Source of the DNA: Mycoplasmataceae bacterium | GTDB taxonomy: Bacteria > Bacillota_I > Bacilli_A > Mycoplasmatales > Mycoplasmoidaceae | Reading direction: 5' to 3' | Length of the DNA stretch: 64,000 nucleotides | NCBI GenBank assembly: GCA_029009155.1 | Contig: JAQXJX010000010.1 | Location: 1-64,000 of the forward strand | In this document: positions 20,618-31,807 of the stretch, piece after piece | Position numbering within the stretch: the first letter of the stretch is position 1 | Layout of the letters: every line of letters starts with the position of its first letter | Program-made: the position numbers and the translations under genes | The notes under the pieces: model-generated | Told to the model about the DNA's origin: nothing | Database searches by the model: none | The model's input: the letters and a program-made list of their open reading frames with translations, nothing else

Positions 20618-21541
20618 TTATTCATGATATCCTTGAACTTTTAGATATAAAACATTTTTATTATTTGGTGATTCAGTTCAATATGCATCTTTTACTTTTA
20701 GTTTTAATTTATTAGCTAATGCAATTTGATATTCTTGGCATCAAGCTAATGTTCGATCATAAAATAAATGATTAGTATCTGAAACATATCCTCCATAAGT
20801 GTTTTCATCGATATCAATTTCATACATTACTACATTTTGATAATCAGCTGCAAAATCTCCATCTAAAAAACCAAATGATGCATCTTTATTTAAACTAGTA
20901 CAACAAAAACCATCGTAGTTTAATACTTTATCTTTTAGCTTAGATAAGTCACATTTTCTAAATTCTTGTTTATTGTCAATACTTTTTCAAAAATCTGATG
21001 TTTGGTTTAGATCAAGTAATTGATTAATTTGAGTTAATAATTCTTTTTCTTGATATTCAAATCCATGATAAGTTGTTATTGGTGCACATTTAGATTTTTT
21101 TAAAGCATTTTCTAAAGTTTTATAACTACCATAATTTAAATTTCATTCATAGTTTTCACGTTTATTAAAATCTCTTCAATCTTCTGCAGAAGGTATACCT
21201 GCAGTGGCTTTTGCTTTATCTTCTCATATTTGAGATGGAATATCTCCCTGATTTTCATGACATTTTCCATTTCAAATTTCTCAACCAGGATAGTAAGTTA
21301 ATGCCATAATAGCATCAGCTTCATAATCTATTGGACCATCTACATGTTTAAATCATTCCTTATCAGGATTAACTGTTAATTTTTCATATCATGATGTAAA
21401 GTTTTTTGCATATTCATTTGCAATTTCATCAATAGTTTTTTTATTAGAGCAGCTTGTTAAGTTTAGGGCTAAACAAGAACCAGTTAAACTCGTTGCCCCC
21501 CCCATAACTGCTATTAGCTTAGTTAGTTTATTAATTTTCAT
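20618..21541 (-). CDS. Surface lipoprotein with a G8 tract in the signal peptide
   Basis: The 307-residue protein is Trp-rich, mostly through TGA codons. The signal peptide MKINKLTKLIAVMGGATSLT leads to lipobox LTSC (Cys34). The coding strand reads ATG GGG GGG GCA at 21505-21494, so the tract of eight G is in frame as sequenced; gain or loss of one G would end translation within about 25 codons. The mature part is acidic, with no recognised domain. GGAAAGAG precedes the ATG. It is convergent with the lipoprotein at 19544. Function unknown; a phase-variable surface antigen is inferred. Confidence 0.85.
21496..21503. repeat. C8/G8 homopolymer tract
   Basis: Eight C on the plus strand (eight G in the coding strand of the lipoprotein gene). 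In such an AT-rich sequence this is by far the longest G/C run noticed in the window. Confidence 0.95.
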
Positions 21542-21635
21542 CTTTATACTCTTTCCATGTTAAATCATTATTTTTATATAATTAAAAAATTTTTTAAAAA
21601 AACTTTTCATACATTTAAAAAAAATATATCATAGA

Positions 21636-21735
21636 TATAATGTGCTTGGAGGTGTAAAAAAGATTTATGTATTATTGCAATATTAATCTGCAATATCAAA
21701 ACAAAAATATAAATCTTTTTAGCTCCCCACTTTTC
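21636..21735 (+). ncRNA. Candidate structured RNA upstream of carB
   Basis: TATAAT at 21636-21641 precedes nested pairings: TGGAG (about 21647-21651) with CTCCCCA (21723-21729); AAAAAGATTTAT (about 21656-21667) with ATAAATCTTTTT (about 21709-21720), which is a perfect 12-bp helix; and ATTGCA with TGCAAT inside. It is followed by a pyrimidine-rich stretch. No ORF spans it. It is not recognised as SRP RNA, tmRNA or RNase P RNA. It could be a small RNA or the 5' part of a carB leader. Confidence 0.45.
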
Positions 21736-21786
21736 TTTTCTAAATCACTATCTATTAATTTACATAACCTTTTTATTTCTTTTAAA

Positions 21787-21846
21787 AACACCATAATTCA
21801 AACTTAACTCATGAGACGATTATTAATCGTCTTTTTTTATGGTGTT
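21787..21846 (+). promoter_or_regulatory. Attenuator-like terminator ahead of carB
   Basis: An inner hairpin AGACGATTA/TAATCGTCT (21814-21832) runs into T7 (21832-21838), and an outer pairing AACACCATA (21787-21795) with TATGGTGTT (21838-21846) encloses it. It ends 24 bases before the carB ATG. It may simply terminate an upstream RNA or attenuate carB. Confidence 0.6.
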
Positions 21847-21869
21847 AAAATTCAAATGGAGAAAATAAT

Positions 21870-24800
21870 ATGGCAAAAAGAAATGATATTAAGAAAATTA
21901 TGATTATTGGCTCTGGTCCAATTGTAATTGGACAAGCTGCAGAATTTGATTATGCAGGAACTCAAGCGTGTCTAGCTTTAAAAGAAGAAGGCTATAAAGT
22001 TGTATTAGTAAATTCTAATCCAGCTACAATTATGACTGATACTCAAATTGCTGATAAAGTTTACATGGAACCATTAACTTTAGAATATATAGCAAAAATT
22101 ATTAGATATGAAAGACCTGATGCAATTATTCCAGGAATTGGTGGTCAAACAGGATTAAATATGACAATGCAACTTGAAAAGAAAGGTATTTTAAAAGAAT
22201 GTCAAGTTGAATTGTTAGGTACTAGCAGTCATAGCATTGAACTTGCTGAAGATAGAGAAATGTTCAAAGAATTATGTGAATCTATTAATGAACCAACAAT
22301 TCCAAGCAAAATAGCTTATAGCATTGATGAAATGAAAAAAGCTGCTAATGATATTGGCTATCCAGTTGTATTACGTCCAGCCTTCACTTTAGGAGGAACA
22401 GGTGGAGGATTTGCTAATAATGAAACGGAATTAATAGAAATTGGAACTAATGCATTAGTTCAATCACCTGTACATCAAGTATTAGTAGAAAAAAGCGTAA
22501 AAGGTTATAAAGAAATTGAATTTGAAATGATGCGCGATGGTGCTGACAATGTTATTACTATTTGTGGCATGGAAAATATAGATCCTGTTGGTGTTCACAC
22601 AGGTGATTCAATAGTTGTTGCTCCAATCATGAGTTTAACTAAAGAAGATGAAAAAATGTTAAATGATAGTGCAATAAAATTAATTCGTGCACTAAAAATT
22701 CAAGGTGGATGTAATATTCAATATGCTTTAAATCCAAAAACAAGTGAATATTTTTTAATTGAAGTTAATCCCCGTGTTTCTCGTTCAAGTGCTTTAGCTT
22801 CTAAAGCTAGTGGATATCCAATTGCAAAAGTAACTACTAAAATTGCTATTGGTATGGAACTTAAAGATATTGCTATTTCTAATACTAATGCAGCTATATC
22901 TCCAAGTTTAGATTATGTAGTTGCTAAATTACCTCGTTTCCCATTTGATAAATTTACACAAGCCTCTAATATTTTAGGAACACAAATGAAAGCTACAGGT
23001 GAAGTTATGGGTATTGGTTCAACATTGAGTGAATGTTTACTAAAATCCGTTAGAAGTCTTGAAATTGGCGTTTGTCATTTCCATTTGAAAAAGTTTGATA
23101 ATATGGAAACAAATGATATTTATGAATACATTAAAACATTCCATGATGATTCAATTTATGCTGTTAGTGAATTAATTAGAAGAAATGAAACAATTGAAAA
23201 GATACATTCAGTTTCATTAATTACTGAATTTTTCTTAATAGAATTAAAGAAAATAATTGATTTTGAAAAAACAATTATTGATAATCCAAATAGTATAGAA
23301 GTTTTGAAACAAGCAAAACATATTGGTTTTAGTGATAAATATATTGCTAAAGTTTGAAAAACAAAAGAAGTTAATGTATACAACATGCGTAAAGAAAATA
23401 ATATTATGCCTGTTTATCGTATGGCAGATACATTCCATACTAACGGATACATACCATACTTTTATTCATCATATCAACATGAAAATCAATCAAAATTAAC
23501 TAATAAACATAAAATTATTGTTTTAGGATCTGGTCCAATTAGAATTGGTCAAGGAATTGAATTTGATTATTCAACAGTACATGCAGTTCAAACAATTAAA
23601 AAAGCTGGTTATGAAGCAATTATTATTAACAATAATCCTGAAACAGTTTCAACAGATTATACTACATCAGATAAATTGTATTTTGAACCATTAACAGTTG
23701 AAGATGTAATGAATATAATTGAATTTGAAAAACCAGATGGAGTTATTGCTTCATTAGGTGGACAAACTGCAATTAATTTAGCTAAACCATTACAAGAACG
23801 TGGTGTAAAAATTATTGGTACAAATGTTGAAGCTATTGATCGTGCTGAAGACAGAAAAATATTTGAAAAATTATTAATTGATTTAAATATTCCACAACCT
23901 CAAGGATTAGCTACAACTAAAATTGAAGAAGGTTTAGCAGCTGCAAATAAAATCGGATACCCTGTGTTAGTTCGTCCATCATTTGTTTTAGGCGGTAGAG
24001 CAATGCAAATTGTAGCAGATGAAAATGCTTTAAAACATTATTTAAAAACAGCAGTTGAAATTGATGAAGATAAACCAGTATTAGTAGATAAATATATTTC
24101 TGGTAAAGAAGTTGAGGTAGATGCAATTTGTGATGGTAGAGATGTATTTGTTCCAGGAATAATGGAATTAGTTGAAAAAACAGGAATTCACAGTGGTGAT
24201 TCAATTAGTGTTTATCCAACATTTAGTATTTCTAATAAAGTAAAAGGCATTATTTTACAATATGCTAAAAAATTAGGCTTAGCTATTGGAATTATTGGAT
24301 TATTCAATATTCAATTTATTGTTGATAAAAATGAAAATGTTTACATTATTGAAGTTAACCCACGTAGTAGTAGAACTGTTCCATTCTTATCAAAAGCAAC
24401 AGGATATAGCTTAGCAGATATTGCTACTGAAGTTATTTTAGGTAAATCATTAAAAGAACAAGGTATATTTGAACTTTATCCAGAAGAAAAACAAAAATGA
24501 TATGTAAAAGTTCCTGTATTCTCATTTAATAAGATTAGAGGATTAGATGCATATTTATCTCCTGAAATGAAATCAACAGGTGAAGCTATTGGATATGATA
24601 AAAAGTTATATCGTGCATTCTACAAAGCTTTACAAGCAAGTGGCATGAAATTACAAAATTTTGGTACAGTATTTGTAACTGTAGCTGATAAAGATAAAAA
24701 TGAAGCTTTAGAATTAATTAAACGTTTCTACAAATTGGGTTTCAATATTGTAGCAACTGAAGGAACTTCTAAATTCTTGAAAGAAAACAATGTAAAGAAT

Positions 24801-25040
24801 AGAATATTGAAAAAATTCAAAGATAATTCAAACGATATTGCTGATTTATTAAGAACAGGTTTTGTTTCATATGTAATCAATACAAGTGAATTAGGTGTAG
24901 AAGACTTAGATGGAACAAAAATTAGAGCATTATCAATTGAAACAAATACTCCATTATTTACAGCTTTAGATACAGTAAGAGTTGTATTGGATGTATTAGA
25001 AGAAACAACCTTAAGTATTTCAACTATAGATTCTAAATAA
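21870..25040 (+). CDS. carB: Carbamoyl-phosphate synthase large subunit
   Basis: At 1056 residues (Trp TGAs at 23355 and 24498) it is full length. Two homologous halves each have the ATP-grasp pattern: first half [26 protein letters not shown] and [20 protein letters not shown]; second half [26 protein letters not shown] and [20 protein letters not shown]. The C-terminal MGS-like allosteric domain follows from about residue 925. It makes carbamoyl phosphate from bicarbonate, ATP and ammonia, which normally comes from the CarA glutaminase; carA is not in this window. TGGAG precedes the ATG. Its product would feed PyrB, encoded about 6.8 kb downstream. Confidence 0.96.
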
Positions 25041-25062
25041 TTTACTAAATTATTTCAAACAG

Positions 25063-25100
25063 AAAATAATAATTGCCAAGATGGTGGTTATTATTTTTCT
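25063..25100 (+). terminator. carB terminator
   Basis: The arms AAATAATAATTGCC and GGTGGTTATTATTT pair over about 14 bp (some G-U), followed by T-rich sequence. Confidence 0.75.
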
Positions 25101-25143
25101 ATCTTATTTATATAAATATATAATGTTTTATTATTGTTTTAGT

Positions 25144-25272
25144 ATGATTAAGAAAAATATATTTGATAAGAATAAAATTTTGATTGAATTTTTATCACTA
25201 AATAAGTCTCAAGAAACAAAAACTGACACATATCAAAACGTTTTACAAGATACAACAATGTTAAGACATTAA
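25144..25272 (+). CDS. Small ORF, doubtful
   Basis: A 42-codon ORF starts about 20 bases after a TATAAT, with a Lys/Asn-rich start (MIKKNIFDKNKILIEF) and no recognised motif. It is in frame with the membrane protein that follows, separated by a single TAA at 25270-25272. It could be a real small protein, a leader, or a broken N-terminal extension of the next gene. Confidence 0.3.
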   Translation: MIKKNIFDKNKILIEFLSLNKSQETKTDTYQNVLQDTTMLRH

Positions 25273-25308
25273 GTATTGAGCACAATATCAAAACAATTCA
25301 TAATTATT

Positions 25309-26460
25309 ATGGTATCACAAGCAACAAAAATTTTTAGAAGAGCAAATGATGATTTCGTTACGAATTTTGAAAATCGTAATGAAGGAGTTTTGATGTTGTC
25401 AATATTCTTAAAAGCAATAATTATTTTACTAGCTCTTTATGCTGTAATTGATGCTGCATTAGACTGCAAACCAGAATTTTGATTTAACTTTTTATTATTT
25501 TTTTCAGTATGAAGTAATATTCTAGTAGTTATTGTTTTGTTAACAATTATTATTTTCTTGATAGTTCAATATTTTTCTTTCACAGTTGTCAAACCATCAA
25601 GATTTTTTTCCATTTCTCATTTAGCGGTAAGTGTGTCTGCTATTATAGCAGGATTAAGTTTTTGCTTATTTAACACTCCATTAGATGAAATGATGAGTAA
25701 TGATGCTGCTCCATTGTTTAGCAATTTCCAACAATTGTGTTTGTATTTTTTAGTTCCAATGTTATCATTCTTTGATTTAATAATTTTTACTGGATATAAA
25801 AAGGTTAAATACAAACACAATTTTTGAACTCTTTTAATACCATTATGCTATTTAATTTTTGCAATAATTTCTTATTACACTAAAGTGCCATTTGATCAAA
25901 CTTTAGATTCAAAATGTTATCCTTATGATTTTTTAAACTTTGGTTCATCTGTGGGATGGTTTGGTATTGATTTAAGTGAACCAAACGTGTTTTATAGAAT
26001 TGGTTCATTTTATTGGATTATTTCTATTGGTATTATCTTTTACTTAGTTGGTATTATTTCTATTTTCATAATAAGATTTGTGTTCAAACATGTTGCTTTA
26101 CCAATTGCATATGGTATTTCTAAAGAAAGAAAAAATGAAAAGCAAGGGGAATTGTATTATTCAATTATTAAGACTTGATCAATATTGTTAGATAAAATTT
26201 TTAAGATTAATAAATGAGATGAACAATATGTTAAATTACATAACATTACTTCATTAATGCAAATTAATAATTTAAGAAAGAAAAATATTTTAAGTGAAAC
26301 AGATTTCGCAATGCTAACTCGTTTAAGACATTTAAGAAATGATATTGCTCATCAAGAAGGTAAGACAGTTCATCCTAGAACAACACTATATGATAGTGAA
26401 TTAAAATCGTGTGAAGCAATTAATCGTAAACTTGATAATTATCTTAAAAAAAATAAATAA
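25309..26460 (+). CDS. Six-helix Pr6Pr-like membrane protein with C-terminal HEPN-like domain
   Basis: The 383-residue protein has about six membrane helices in residues 25-265, then a soluble tail. It aligns by eye with the protein at 28460: NRNEGVLMLSIFLKAII versus NRNFVRFGISIFFKVII, SNILVVIVLL versus SNIFIAVVDL, and GWFG followed by IGSF(Y/W)WI. That pattern and topology suggest the Pr6Pr family. The ATG at 25309 is chosen because its spacing to helix 1 matches the paralogue; a TTG at 25276 is upstream. The last 70 residues, RLRHLRNDIAHQ, hold an R-x4-H motif (Arg343, His348) as in HEPN domains. Function unknown. Confidence 0.72.
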
Positions 26461-26577
26461 ATCAATTGCTTTTCAATTAATTATTTTGTATTCATATTCT
26501 GTTTTAAGTATATTGTCTAAACTACAACAAAATTAATATTTTTTAAAAAAACCTATATCTTTTGTTATCATATTATT

Positions 26578-26673
26578 ATGCAAATGGCATTAGAAAAAAT
26601 AGATTTTTTTAAAAACTATGCATCAAACTTTGATGCCATTTTAATATTTACCCATATTAACTATCTTCATTAA
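26578..26673 (+). promoter_or_regulatory. Candidate leader with short ORF and competing hairpins
   Basis: A 31-codon ORF (starting MQMALEKIDFF) begins right after TATTAT. Inside it AAATGGCAT (about 26582-26590) can pair with ATGCCATTT, while GCATCAAA next to the last arm can instead pair with TTTGATGC. The two pairings exclude each other. It lies about 50 bases before the permease gene. A leader peptide or attenuator is inferred; a stray small gene is the alternative. Confidence 0.35.
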
Positions 26674-26722
26674 TTTTTTAATTTTAAAGTTCTTAAATTA
26701 ATAAAAATAGGAGATATTAATA

Positions 26723-28378
26723 ATGAATAAAAAAGTTCAAACAAGTTTTTCTAACGAAAAACCTAATATTAAAGTTAAAAAAATTTCATTTTTTTCTGCA
26801 ATTATGTTAGTAATTGGTTCTTCAATTGGTGCAGGAATATTTTTAAAAAACGGTGAAATTTTAAGGAATGTTCAAGGAAGTATTGTTTTATCATTAATTT
26901 CTTGAATAATTTCAATTATTGCAGTTATTGCAATGGGTATAAGTTTAGCTGAAGTTACTAGTGCTAATAAAAACAATAATCAAGGAATTATTGGCTGAGT
27001 TAAATGCTTTAACACTCCATTTATTCACAAAATGACAAAATATTTTATGGCATTCATTTATTTGCCATTAGACTTTTTTTGCATGCCATATTATGCAATT
27101 ATGACAATTCAAGATGCATTTGGATGACAAACAAATTGCTGAGTTGCAGCAGGCATTTCTCTAATTATTGCCTTATGATTCTTTCTCACTTCAGGTATAT
27201 CTTCATGATGAGGAAATATTCAAAATTGAATAATTACATCAGTTAAATTTTTACCATTAATTTTTGCTGGATTAATTGGCTTTGTTATGTTAATGTGTAA
27301 TCAAAAGCCAACTGCTTCTGTTATTCCATCAATATTGCCTGATGAAAAATGAAAAATAAATCATGCTTTATTTTGTCAAATTTTTCCAGGATTAGGTATT
27401 ATTGGTTCAATTCCTTCTATCATATTCTCATTTGATGGTTTTTATACATCAGCAAGTTTAAGATCTGAAATGGAAAAACCAGAAAAAATTGTTTCTGCAA
27501 CAACTATTGGATTAGTAATTGTTTCTGTTATTGATATGTTAATTTCGTTATCACTTTTATTTGGTTCAACAAATGGAAAAATCAATGGAATTAATTGATT
27601 TAATGATAATAACGCTCACTGAGTAATCACTATTATTGATTTATTAATAGCATTTGGAATATTAGGTATAACTAATGGTTTGACTATGTACAATACCAGA
27701 TTTTATGATGATTTAATTAAAAATAATGAAATCGTTTTTGCTGATATATTTCAACCAAAACTTAGAACTAATAAACCTTTAGCCGGATTATTATATTCAG
27801 CATGTATATGTCCAATTGTATTTATCTTTTTCACTCTTGTTGGTTCATTGGGATATATGGATACTTCTGGGTATAGTTTATTAAAAATGTATGACATCAA
27901 TAATATGCCATTATTAAATGAAGGATATGATTCACATGCTACAGCTATAGGAAATTTGAATAATTTATATTCTATGTGTGATTTGGTTGCAAATTGATCA
28001 TCAATGCTAATATTTGTTTGTATTACAATATCAATTATTGGATGCTTAATTAATAGAAAAACAAATCGAGTAAAAATAGAAAAAAATAAATGGTTTGTAG
28101 CATGTGCCTGAATTAGTAGCTTAATAATTGGAATTGGTATATTGTTTATTGTTATTAGCTCAATTGTTAATATTGGTATTGTTGCTAATTGATACAAAGA
28201 TATTAACACAATAATATCTGATACAAGTGAACCTATAAATTACACTAAAGAACAATGGTTAAATGATTTGGTTGGTGCAATCATGACATTAATTATTTTA
28301 ATCATAATTGTTTTATCTTGTGTTATTCCTTCCTGAATTGAAACTAGAAAAAACAAATTAAGAAAAATAACAAAATAG
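26723..28378 (+). CDS. APC-family amino-acid permease
   Basis: The protein is 551 residues (many Trp TGAs). About twelve helices begin with the superfamily motif IGSSIGAGIFLKNGEIL. SFDGFYTSASLRSEMEKPEK matches the conserved cytoplasmic loop (F-G-E..NP-type region) before helix 7. It is larger than the usual 450-500 because of a polar insertion near residues 390-430. The substrate is not predictable. GGAGAT precedes the ATG. It lies between the two Pr6Pr-like membrane proteins. Confidence 0.88.
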
Positions 28379-28459
28379 CCACCTTCATTTTTATATTTTT
28401 TGTATATGGTATAATTACTTAATATATTAATTTATTGGTTATAAACAATTGGGTAATTT

Positions 28460-29512
28460 ATGTTAAAAAAAACTAATGTAGAAAAAGAAATTCAAATTGG
28501 TGATTTAAATAATCGGAATTTTGTTAGATTTGGTATTTCAATATTTTTTAAAGTTATAATTGTTACATTTTTTATTGCATCTATAACACAAACTTATGTG
28601 TCTGGTGGATATTCTCGTTGATTTGATCCATTAATGTATTTCACTACATTAAGTAATATTTTTATTGCAGTTGTAGACTTAATCTTTATTGTTTTATTAA
28701 TAATTCAAGAAATTACTTTTAAGCAAATAATTAAAAAAGGATTGCTAACTACTAAATTAGTTGCTACTGTATCAATTACAATTACAGGAATTGTTTATTG
28801 TTTTGTTCTTTCATGAAGTATGGATAAACCATTTGATACATTTTCAACATGTGGATTCCATATTATCATTCCATTAATTGCAGTTATTGACTTATTTACT
28901 TTTGATGCAAATATGCGTTTTTCAAAATCTACAATTCTATGAATTTTATTACCATTAATAACTTATTTAATCTTTGAAATTATTTGTTTTTATACTAATG
29001 TTCGTTTTTATGACAGCCATACAAAAGAACTTATAAATGCTCCATATTTCTTTTTAGATTATTCTTCACCTTCAGGATGATTTGGATTTGTTTCAGGTAG
29101 TGAATGTACCCAAAAAGGCTATACATCTTTAAATGCTATTGGTAGTTTTTGATGAATTTTAATCATTACTGCTTTTGTTGCAGGTGTTGGATTTGGATAT
29201 ATTTACTTATTAAATTTAATTTGTCAAAAAGCTAATAATATTACTTTTAAAAATAAAAAACCATTAGCAAAAACAGCAGAACCTACAAATTTCTTATTAT
29301 CAACATTAAGTACTACAAAAAAACATAAAGCTTTATCTACAAAACAACCTATCAAGAAAACTAAAACTCAAAAAGTTGAAAAACAAGAAGAATCAAAAAT
29401 AGAAGATAGAATTGAACCAGTAGCTTCAGCTGACATTAGTGATGAAAGCTATAACATTTACACTAGTCTTTTATCAAAAACTAAAAAGATTAAAAATGAT
29501 GAGGATAAATAA
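28460..29512 (+). CDS. Pr6Pr-like six-helix membrane protein
   Basis: This 350-residue paralogue of the protein at 25309 has six helices in residues 25-260 and SGWFGFVSGSE between helices 5 and 6. Its C-terminus differs: from about residue 265 a Lys/Thr-rich tail (KKTKTQKVEKQEESK), with no HEPN-like domain. TATAAT lies about 50 bases upstream and no ribosome site is seen. Function unknown. Confidence 0.78.
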
Positions 29513-29527
29513 ATATAAATTTTATTT

Positions 29528-30013
29528 ATGTATAAAACTCAATATCAAGAAATAGTTGAAATTTTAAAAGAAAAAAACGTTACGATTTCCACTTGTGAAT
29601 CTGTAACTGGTGGAATGATTGCTTCTTTTTTTGCTTCAGTTCCTGGTGCTTCAGCTGTTTTTAAAGGTGGAAGTGTTGTTTATAGCAATTTTGCTAAAAT
29701 GTTGTATGCTAAAGTTCAAGAAAAAACTTTAAATCAATATGGTGCAATAAGTGCTAATACAGTAACTGAAATGGCATTAAATACTGCAAAATTAACAAAA
29801 ACTGATATTTGTATTGCTATTAGTGGTAATGCAGGACCAATTTGTGATGAAAATAAACCAATGGGTTTTGCTTATTTAGGCATTTGTGTAATTGATAAAG
29901 TTCATGTTTTTGAATTACAATCATCACAAAAAGAGCGAAATAATATTAGAATTGATTTTGCTAATTTAGCCTTTGATAAATTATTATCTTTATTAAAGGA
30001 TATTAGGAGATAA
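29528..30013 (+). CDS. pncC: CinA C-terminal domain protein (nicotinamide-nucleotide amidase)
   Basis: The 161-residue protein matches the stand-alone CinA C-terminal domain: TCESVTGGMIASFFASVPGA, GGSVVYSN, QYGAISANTVTEMA, AISGNAGP and GFAYLGI. The family includes deamidases of NMN (PncC); in Firmicutes cinA commonly precedes recA, as it does here with one gene between. The N-terminal MoCF-like half of full CinA is absent. Confidence 0.9.
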   Translation: MYKTQYQEIVEILKEKNVTISTCESVTGGMIASFFASVPGASAVFKGGSVVYSNFAKMLYAKVQEKTLNQYGAISANTVTEMALNTAKLTKTDICIAISGNAGPICDENKPMGFAYLGICVIDKVHVFELQSSQKERNNIRIDFANLAFDKLLSLLKDIRR

Positions 30014-30017
30014 ATAT

Positions 30018-30689
30018 ATGTTATTCTTTAATAATAATTATCTTGCTAACATGAAAGAATTTTGTATAGCACTAACAGTTACAGGTTCGTTACTTTTTGT
30101 TTTTCATATTTTTTATTTTTTGTATATTTGTTCAGTATCTTGTTACACAATTTTCAAAAAAGAAAAATATGCCCAAATAGATTTATTTGTGAACATTGTT
30201 GTTTTATCCTTAAATGCCATAGTTAGTTGCGTATTAAGCTATATAACATCAATTGAAAATGAATATTGACCATATACATTAGTTTGATGAATACTTACTA
30301 TTTTAGTAGTTGGTATAATTGTTGCAAGATTTATTTTTATTAATGGAATTAATAAGGAAAAATATAAATTTTTTAATATCAATGAAATTAATGTTAATAA
30401 ATTACGTTCAAAATTTAAAATTGAAAATTGAAAAGTTTCTAATGGAATTTTAAATCCAAAAAAGAAATGAGATCAATCATTAAGTAATGAATACATTAAT
30501 TTATCTAATCGAATTAATGAAATTTCAATTAATCAAATAGATAAAACAAGGGTTGATTTAATATCAGACATTATAATGTTTAATGAAAATTATTCTTCTG
30601 TATTTTGTGTTAAAAAACGTAAATATGCAATGCTGTTATTTACTAATTTAATCGAACAATTGCAAAAAAAATTATCAATTTTGAAATAA
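30018..30689 (+). CDS. Membrane protein, unknown
   Basis: This 223-residue protein has three or four helices in the first 110 residues (EFCIALTVTGSLLFVFHIFY; LFVNIVVLSLNAIVSCVLSY; TLVWWILTILVVGIIVARF), then a soluble Asn/Lys-rich region. It starts 4 bases after the cinA-like stop, so it is operonic with it and probably with recA. No family is recognised. Confidence 0.8.
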
Positions 30690-30736
30690 ATTATTTTTTT
30701 CTGACAAATATTAATAATGGAGGTTAAAAGTAATTT

Positions 30737-31759
30737 ATGAGTGAAATTAATGAACAAAAAATACTTGATCAAGCAATTCACGAAATTGAGCAACGTTTTG
30801 GTAAAGGATATATTACAACATTATCGAACCAAAATAAACCTATAGAAGTTATTCCATCAGGTAGTATTCAATTAGACTATGCTTTAGGGATTGGTGGATA
30901 TCCTAAGGGTAGAATTATTGAAATTTATGGAAATGAATCATGTGGTAAAACAACATTAGCTCTTCAAGCAATATCATCATGTCAAAGAATTGGTGGTAAA
31001 TGTGCTTATATAGATTTAGAACATTCGTTAGATGGCAATTATTGTAAAGCTAATGGTATTGATTTAGAAAAGCTTTTGATTGCTCAACCAGATTCAGGAG
31101 AACAATGTTTTAGTTTAATTAATGCTTTAGTTAAAACTAATATGATTGACCTAATAATTGTTGACTCAGTTGCAGCTATTGTTCCTGAGTGTGAGATTAA
31201 TGGAAAATTTTCTGATCAAACTATTGGTTTACAAGCAAGAATTATGTCTAAAGGATTAAGAATTTTACAAACTCTAATCGCTAAATATAATACAACAATT
31301 ATTTTTATTAATCAATTAAGAGAAAAAGTTGGTGTATTTTATGGGAATAATGAAACAACAACTGGAGGAAGAGCTTTAAAATTTTACTCATCAATTAGAA
31401 TTGAATTAAAAAGAATAGAATTATTAAAATCTGGAACTAGTTGCGTTGGAATAAAAACTTGTGCTAAGGTTGTAAAAAATAAATTAGCTCCGCCTTTATA
31501 TAAAACAAACATTGATTTTTATTTTGACCAAGGAATTGATCACACCTTAGAAATTATCGATTTTGCAATAGATAACAACATTATTACTAAAAAAGGTTCA
31601 TGATATTTTTATAAAGATCAAAAATTAGGTCAAGGTAAAGAAACGGCAAAGACATTTTTATTAGGTAATGCAGAGATATTAGGTGATTTATATAAAGAAG
31701 CTACTTCATATAAATCCAAAGATAATATAACCACAGAAGAATTGGATAGTAAAGAATAG
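30737..31759 (+). CDS. recA: RecA recombinase
   Basis: At 340 residues it is of normal length. Landmarks are FGKGYITTLS, SGSIQLDYALGIGGYPKGR, Walker A GNESCGKTT (65-73; usually GPESSGKTT), LIIVDSVAAIVP, IFINQLREKVGV, ETTTGGRALKFY and the C-terminal acidic tail. It mediates homologous recombination and repair. Substitutions in the P-loop (Pro to Asn, Ser to Cys) and DLEHSLD in place of AEHALD are mild. TGGAGG lies upstream of the ATG. Confidence 0.95.
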
Positions 31760-31807
31760 ATAATTTCATACCCCTTATATTTAAATATCTTATATAATTA
31801 GAGGGAT

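Noticed and set aside
21494-21505. G8 tract first looked out of frame
   Set aside because: Codon-by-codon reading gives ATG GGG GGG GCA and an open frame to the stop at 20618, so the gene is intact here.
21636-21735. SRP (4.5S) RNA
   Set aside because: The conserved GGAA tetraloop and its flanking asymmetric loop are not present.
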